Of a stretch of DNA of 58,865 nucleotides, positions 55,259-58,865 are shown piece by piece (the stretch's first letter is position 1; every line of letters starts with the position of its first letter). The stretch lies in assembly GCA_038046465.1 (NCBI GenBank), contig JBBSWB010000041.1, positions 1 to 58,865 on the forward strand. The letters run 5' to 3'. The notes beneath the pieces were generated by a model. It was given only the letters and a program-made list of their open reading frames with translations. It was not told the DNA's origin and ran no database searches. The position numbers were made by a program, and so were the translations under genes. The stretch comes from JBBSWB01 sp038046465 (lineage in GTDB: Archaea; Nanobdellota; Nanobdellia; Woesearchaeales; GW2011-AR9).

Positions 55259-55600
55259 ATGTATTTGGGCAAAGATGTTCGGATTCTGTTAAAAGGTTCT
55301 GCTAAAGATAGTTTTTTAGAATTAAAGAAGCGCCAGGATAAAGAAGCACAGATCTTGATAAAATCTGTGGAAAGAATAATTCTTATTTTAAAAGATAACC
55401 CTCTTTATGGCGATCCTATTAATAAAACTTTAATTCCTGAAGTATTCCGGAAAGAAGGAATTAAAAACCTTTATCGAGTGGAATTATCTAATTATTGGAG
55501 AATGATTTATACCATTGAAGGGAGTAATGTAGAAATATTTTTATTTGTCTTAAGTCTGGTTGATCATAAAAAATATAATAAAATGTTTGGGTATAAATAA
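55259..55600 (+). CDS. RelE/ParE-family toxin-like protein
   Basis: 113 aa. LLKGSAKDSFLELKKRQDKEAQ, then LKDNPLYGDPI, then NLYRVELSNYWRMIYTIEG and IFLFVLSLVDHKKYNKMFGY are the usual RelE/ParE strands and the Y..R..Y dyad of mRNA interferases. Confidence 0.85.
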   Translation: MYLGKDVRILLKGSAKDSFLELKKRQDKEAQILIKSVERIILILKDNPLYGDPINKTLIPEVFRKEGIKNLYRVELSNYWRMIYTIEGSNVEIFLFVLSLVDHKKYNKMFGYK

Positions 55601-55641
55601 ATTGTAATTAATTATATAAACTTCAACTTCTTTTCTAATAT

Positions 55642-56187
55642 ATGCTTCAATCTTTGGAAGAAAAACAGGAATTATTGCAAAAGTCAGAAGTTAGCCTGTG
55701 GATTGACCACTATGATGATATTTTTTCTGACTTTGATCCCCGCCCTTATTCCCAGCGCGGCCTTTCCGATGACTTTTTGATTGAAGCTAAAAAATTTATT
55801 AAAGAAAAGGCTTCGGGAAGCTTTGAATTAATTTTTTTAGTACCTGAACTGATGAGAAAACCTGAATCTGAAGGTATTATCAAGAAACGCCTGCGTGAGC
55901 ATTTTAAAAAACACCACCTGTTATTAAAACATGACATGGTTAAAATAAAAAAGAAAGGGATTGCTTTAGCTGCGGTGGGTATGCTGCTGATGTTTGCTGC
56001 TTATTTGGTAACTACGGTTGAACAGAATATGCTGATGAATTTAATTTTTATAATTCTTGAACCGAGCGGATGGTTTCTGGCTTTTATAGGGATGGAGCAT
56101 ATCTTCTATGAAACTAAAGGGAAAACACCTGATTTAGAATTCTACACCAAGATGAGTAGATGCGAGATTAAGTTCAGGAGTTATTGA
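55642..56187 (+). CDS. Membrane protein of unknown function, 181 aa
   Basis: N-terminal soluble part with SLWIDHYDDIFSDFDPRPYSQRGLSDDFL, then two membrane helices (GIALAAVGMLLMFAAYLVTTV; LMNLIFIILEPSGWFLAFIG), then a basic tail (FYETKGKTPDLEFYTKMSRCEIKFRSY). Leaderless start after ATATAAAC. The last third of its tail is duplicated at 58061-58120. Confidence 0.8.
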   Translation: MLQSLEEKQELLQKSEVSLWIDHYDDIFSDFDPRPYSQRGLSDDFLIEAKKFIKEKASGSFELIFLVPELMRKPESEGIIKKRLREHFKKHHLLLKHDMVKIKKKGIALAAVGMLLMFAAYLVTTVEQNMLMNLIFIILEPSGWFLAFIGMEHIFYETKGKTPDLEFYTKMSRCEIKFRSY

Positions 56188-56218
56188 TTTGAAAAGAAGG
56201 TTTGTATTTATAAGAGGT

Positions 56219-57058
56219 TTATTTCTTTTCTATTTTCTTCTTTTTAGTTAAATCCAAGTAATTTTCAGGAGACACTATTTTTATTCCAAAAGTGGTTTCC
56301 GCGTCTTTCCTGGCTCGTCCGGCTACTTCACCGCCTTCTTTTGCTGCATCTAAGTTTTCTGTAAATCCTTGTGCATCCTTCTTGCGTGTAGCCTCAGTAC
56401 TGAGCCTTTCTCCTAACATAGAAAAAATGAGCTCCAAATCATTCATATGGTCGCGTAGATTTTGATTCTTAAACTTTGGATCTAAACCTTTAATTTCTTT
56501 ATGCTCTTTTATAGGTATTCCGAAAGTTGCTTTACTAATTTCATTGGTAAGAATAGCAAATTCTCGCTGTTCTTCAACGCCTCTTTTTTTCCATTCATCA
56601 GTAAGCTCTTGCCGAATGGCAATTCCTCTAAGCCGTTTGTCAATCCAATCTTTAGGATAGCCTTTGAGTTCATAATATCCTTTGGCTCGGTCTTGGGCTA
56701 ATTCTGGATTTTCTATTTCTTGAATTCGTTCGTAGCCTACTTGGGCTAACCATTGCTTAAATGGTTCAGCTTTCTTAGAAGGGATGGATTGAATTATTCT
56801 AAACATATTTTTGGTGTTAGCACAATCTGTAAGATAGGATTTACCATCAGAAGCAAGTAATTTCAGTTGGTTACAATTTGTAACCACCTCGCTTCCTTCC
56901 TCAGTGAGGCGGTATTTAAGTACCTTCCAATAATTTCTAGGGTTATCACTATCACTTAATACTCTAATTACATCAACTACTGAAAACCACCACTCTTCGT
57001 TGCGCCAAACCCTGCGGATGCTTTTTCCTTCAAAAACAGCTAATGAATTATTTTCCAT
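56219..57058 (-). CDS. BRO-N/DinD-like protein
   Basis: 279 aa. N-terminal BRO domain (IRRVWRNEEWWFSVVDVIRVLSDSDNPRNYW) and a DinD-type C-terminus (LIFSMLGERLSTEATRKKDAQGFTENLDAAKEGG) as in DNA-damage-inducible protein D and phage antirepressors. Usually phage- or plasmid-borne. Leaderless start on the minus strand. Cargo of the 1.9-kb segment flanked by the duplicated gene end. Confidence 0.85.
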   Translation of the reverse strand: MENNSLAVFEGKSIRRVWRNEEWWFSVVDVIRVLSDSDNPRNYWKVLKYRLTEEGSEVVTNCNQLKLLASDGKSYLTDCANTKNMFRIIQSIPSKKAEPFKQWLAQVGYERIQEIENPELAQDRAKGYYELKGYPKDWIDKRLRGIAIRQELTDEWKKRGVEEQREFAILTNEISKATFGIPIKEHKEIKGLDPKFKNQNLRDHMNDLELIFSMLGERLSTEATRKKDAQGFTENLDAAKEGGEVAGRARKDAETTFGIKIVSPENYLDLTKKKKIEKK

Positions 57059-57186
57059 GTTATTTCTGCAACTTAGAAGCTATATAAACCTTACGTGCAC
57101 CTGTCCAGTGGGTGTGTGGTTTAGATTAGAACATAATGTTTCTGTTGGCATAATGGTTATTAAGATAATTGATGTGCTCAGTAATT

Positions 57187-57399
57187 ATGAAGAAAACACG
57201 AGAAAAATATCTTTCTTTGCCAAAAAAAGTAGAAATAAAACCAGAAACATTAGGTTTGCCGGCTAATTTGCGTGAAATTTTTGGAAGTAAAAACTGGGAT
57301 GAACTAAGTAAAAAGAACCAAACTTATTTTATTTTTGGGCAATTGCTTAAGGAAGGTAATTTCATTTTGACTGGAGAAGGGAAAGTGGTGAGAATTTGA
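57187..57399 (+). CDS. Small hypothetical protein, 70 aa
   Basis: KKTREKYLSLPKKVEIKPETLGLPANLREIFGSKNWDELSKKNQ, then TYFIFGQLLKEGNFILTGEG. Start at ATG 57187 chosen over upstream ATG/TTG because it begins the charged run. Coupled by a TTGA overlap to the next gene; may be an antitoxin. Confidence 0.55.
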   Translation: MKKTREKYLSLPKKVEIKPETLGLPANLREIFGSKNWDELSKKNQTYFIFGQLLKEGNFILTGEGKVVRI

Positions 57400-58019
57400 G
57401 CATATGCTGGATTAATCATTTTCCGGATGAAGCGCCATTGATTCTGATTAACGATACTGGGCTTTATTTTGAAAAAATATTGGCATATGAAAAAAAGTTT
57501 ATAGAAAAAATATTTAAACTAGATTTAGAAAAAGATATCATAAAATATCCTGCTTACGAAGAAGCTTTGAAAATAATTCCAGAGATAATCAAAACTAAAA
57601 AGATGGTTATTTTAGGCCCAACCCAACATAAAGAAATTGGGTTTTTCTCTACTTATTTCCCAATAGTTAAATTCCCGGTTGTAATGGACTTTATTATTAA
57701 AGAGTTTGTTCATGACCAAATGGCAACTTATGATGAAGAAAAAATATTAGCTGCTGCAGAAAAATCAGATCGATACAAATGGCTGACTTTATTTGTTTTT
57801 GGAAGAATACATCAAGAGCTTAAGTTAAATCCTTCTTATTTATACACTAATGGTTCAATTGAAACGGTTTGGCAATATTATGATTTAAACGGATTGTCAT
57901 TGAAAGAAACAAAAAAATATCTTTTGTTAGCCAAAGAATTCGATAACAAAATATTTTTGGAGTTGGCAGCCAGCGAACTGCTGGGAAAGGAAACTCCTGC
58001 AGTTAAACTAATAAGATAA
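57396..58019 (+). CDS. Hypothetical protein, 207 aa (partner of the 70-aa protein)
   Basis: TTG start. Helical (ILAYEKKFIEKIFKLDLEKDIIKYPAYEEALKII, LLLAKEFDNKIFLELAASELLG); no NTase or known toxin motif seen. Translationally coupled to the 70-aa gene, so an uncharacterised two-gene unit. Confidence 0.6.
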   Translation: MSICWINHFPDEAPLILINDTGLYFEKILAYEKKFIEKIFKLDLEKDIIKYPAYEEALKIIPEIIKTKKMVILGPTQHKEIGFFSTYFPIVKFPVVMDFIIKEFVHDQMATYDEEKILAAAEKSDRYKWLTLFVFGRIHQELKLNPSYLYTNGSIETVWQYYDLNGLSLKETKKYLLLAKEFDNKIFLELAASELLGKETPAVKLIR

Positions 58020-58020
58020 T

Positions 58021-58058
58021 TTTATACAATAATTGTACCTATTTATACAATAATTGTA
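58021..58058. promoter_or_regulatory. Tandem 17-bp repeats, each a palindrome
   Basis: TTTATACAATAATTGTA at 58021-58037 and 58042-58058, 21 bp apart (two helical turns). Each contains TACAATAATTGTA (palindromic). They are immediately before the duplicated gene-end fragment and after the 207-aa gene. Confidence 0.85.
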
Positions 58059-58060
58059 TA

Positions 58061-58120
58061 GAAAACACCCGATTTAGAGTCGAGATGAGTAGATGCGAGA
58101 TTAAGTTCAGGAGTTATTGA
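58061..58120 (+). repeat. Second copy of the 3' end of the 181-aa membrane gene
   Basis: GAAAACACC-GATTTAGA and 38 identical nt (58083-58120, from AGATGAGTAGATGCGAGA to GAGTTATTGA) match 56121-56187, with a small internal deletion. It is a fragment, not a gene. Confidence 0.93.
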
Positions 58121-58228
58121 GTGAACCTGGAAGTAAACCAGATTGACCAGTCTAAAAAGAGTACGATAATAGGTGTGCGGGAGCTCTAATCTTCCAAAAC
58201 TTAATTTCCTCATCGCAACATTTATAAA

Positions 58229-58247
58229 CGTTACCAAATTGGTAACG
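58229..58247 (+). promoter_or_regulatory. Perfect palindrome operator for pair 3
   Basis: CGTTACC-AAATT-GGTAACG begins at the last base of the TATA box (58221-58229) and ends 12 nt before the start at 58260. Position and symmetry fit autorepression by the HTH protein of the pair. Confidence 0.7.
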
Positions 58248-58259
58248 ATTGTTATTAAA

Positions 58260-58859
58260 ATGATGCCATTAATCAAAACGGGATATTGGAAAATTATGCA
58301 GCTCTTTTATACTAATAAGGTTACAAAGATGCATCTTAGGGAGATTTCCAGGAAAGCCAAGCTTCATGCGCCTAGCACGACCACTTTTTTAAAATCCCTG
58401 GAAAAAGATGGGGTATTGAAGTCAGAAAAAGATGGGAATCAGAAAAAATACTTCTTAAAACTAAATTATAAAACTTATGCTGTCTTTCAGCTCTTTGACT
58501 TAGAAAAACTTAATGCTCTCCCTAACATACGTAAGAATGCAATAAAATATTTCCTTGATTACCTCAAAGAAAAGCCTTTAATTGCTTTTGTTTTTGGTTC
58601 AACTGCAAAAGGAACCTTTAAAGAAGATTCCGATATAGATATCTTTATAATAACTAACTCTAAAATTAATACTGAAGAAGCTGAGAAGCATGCCGAAGCA
58701 TTGACTGGGATAAGGATCAGCACCTTCCAGATGAGGTTAGAACCTTTTTTGAAAGAAATAAAACTTAAAGAAGATCCAGTTATCCAGTCTGCCATAGCTT
58801 CCGGCTATCCGGTGCTGAATAATTTATATTATTACGAGATACTTTACAATGGACCTTAA
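58260..58859 (+). CDS. MNT-type nucleotidyltransferase with HTH (HEPN pair 3)
   Basis: 199 aa. Winged helix (VTKMHLREISRKAKLHAPSTTTFLKSLEKDGVL), then FVFGSTAKGTFKEDSDIDIFI (GS-x10-DxD). I start at ATG 58260, since the TATA box at 58221-58229 rules out the 29 residues of open frame before it. Overlaps the following gene by 11 nt, which begins MDLKY, as expected of a HEPN partner. Confidence 0.85.
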   Translation: MMPLIKTGYWKIMQLFYTNKVTKMHLREISRKAKLHAPSTTTFLKSLEKDGVLKSEKDGNQKKYFLKLNYKTYAVFQLFDLEKLNALPNIRKNAIKYFLDYLKEKPLIAFVFGSTAKGTFKEDSDIDIFIITNSKINTEEAEKHAEALTGIRISTFQMRLEPFLKEIKLKEDPVIQSAIASGYPVLNNLYYYEILYNGP

Positions 58860-58865
58860 ATACCT
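58849..58865 (+). CDS. Start of a probable HEPN gene (partial, runs off the window)
   Basis: ATG GAC CTT AAA TAC overlaps the NTase 3' end by 11 nt, as in pair 1. Only five codons visible; identity is inferred from context. Confidence 0.45.

Overview
This is an AT-rich stretch of an archaeal chromosome. The evidence is an archaeal gene set (EF-1 alpha, EF-2, S10, L24e, S28e, L7Ae, Spt5, a Sec61-gamma-type SecE, proteasome beta, the KH/beta-CASP nuclease aCPSF1, Mre11, archaeal PGK), intron-bearing tRNAs with bulge-helix-bulge geometry, and many TATA boxes about 25 nt upstream of a start codon (leaderless mRNAs) alongside some genes with GGTG/GGAGG ribosome sites. FtsZ, many small uncharacterised proteins, N-glycosylation-rich surface proteins and bacterial-looking acquisitions would fit a DPANN lineage such as Woesearchaeota, but that placement is inference.

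Layout. 1-9.6 kb: FKBP prolyl isomerase, two paralogous phosphoribosyltransferase-like proteins (881-2449 and 6891-8390), Nudix hydrolase, FtsZ, SecE-Spt5. 9.6-15.7 kb: a minus-strand translation block (L7Ae, S28e, L24e, NDK, EF-2, EF-1 alpha, S10, tRNA-Ala), with a k-turn in the L7Ae leader. 15.8-26 kb: GlmS, Mre11, a large glycosylated PGF-pre-PGF surface protein, PGK, a coiled-coil protein, a YchF-type GTPase. 26-28.4 kb: a DUF457-like membrane protein and a nucleotidyltransferase-like gene pair. 28.4-38.3 kb: secreted or membrane-anchored surface proteins with a small ribbon-helix-helix regulator and a lysine-rich histone H1-like protein. 38.4-46.9 kb: tRNA-Thr, SDR reductase, two-subunit 2-oxoacid:ferredoxin oxidoreductase, proteasome beta, aCPSF1, tRNA-Ser(UGA), TrmB-like regulator, ATP-dependent DNA ligase. 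47-52 kb: HD hydrolase, small regulators, tRNA-Ser(CGA), RNase D, and an L,D-transpeptidase, which is unexpected in an archaeon. 52-58.9 kb: an accessory island with three nucleotidyltransferase/HEPN pairs, a RelE/ParE-like pair, a BRO/DinD-like protein and orphan pairs.

Four observations stand out. (1) A family of about 121-148-nt structured intergenic elements at 25997-26117, 26681-26828 and 44606-44726 (the last on the minus strand). Two copies align without gaps over about 74 nt of core and show compensatory changes in the outer stem, which suggests an uncharacterised RNA family. Unrelated long hairpins lie at about 5602, 32868, 34541, 34915 and 38514. (2) Three of the four tRNA genes carry an intron inside the T-loop (position 59/60). 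tRNA-Ser(UGA) also has a D-loop intron and tRNA-Ser(CGA) an anticodon-loop intron. (3) In the accessory island, two cargo segments each sit between the intact 3' end of a host gene and a second partial copy of that 3' end, as if inserted by a common route. (4) The L7Ae mRNA leader carries a near-perfect k-turn, indicating L7Ae autoregulation.
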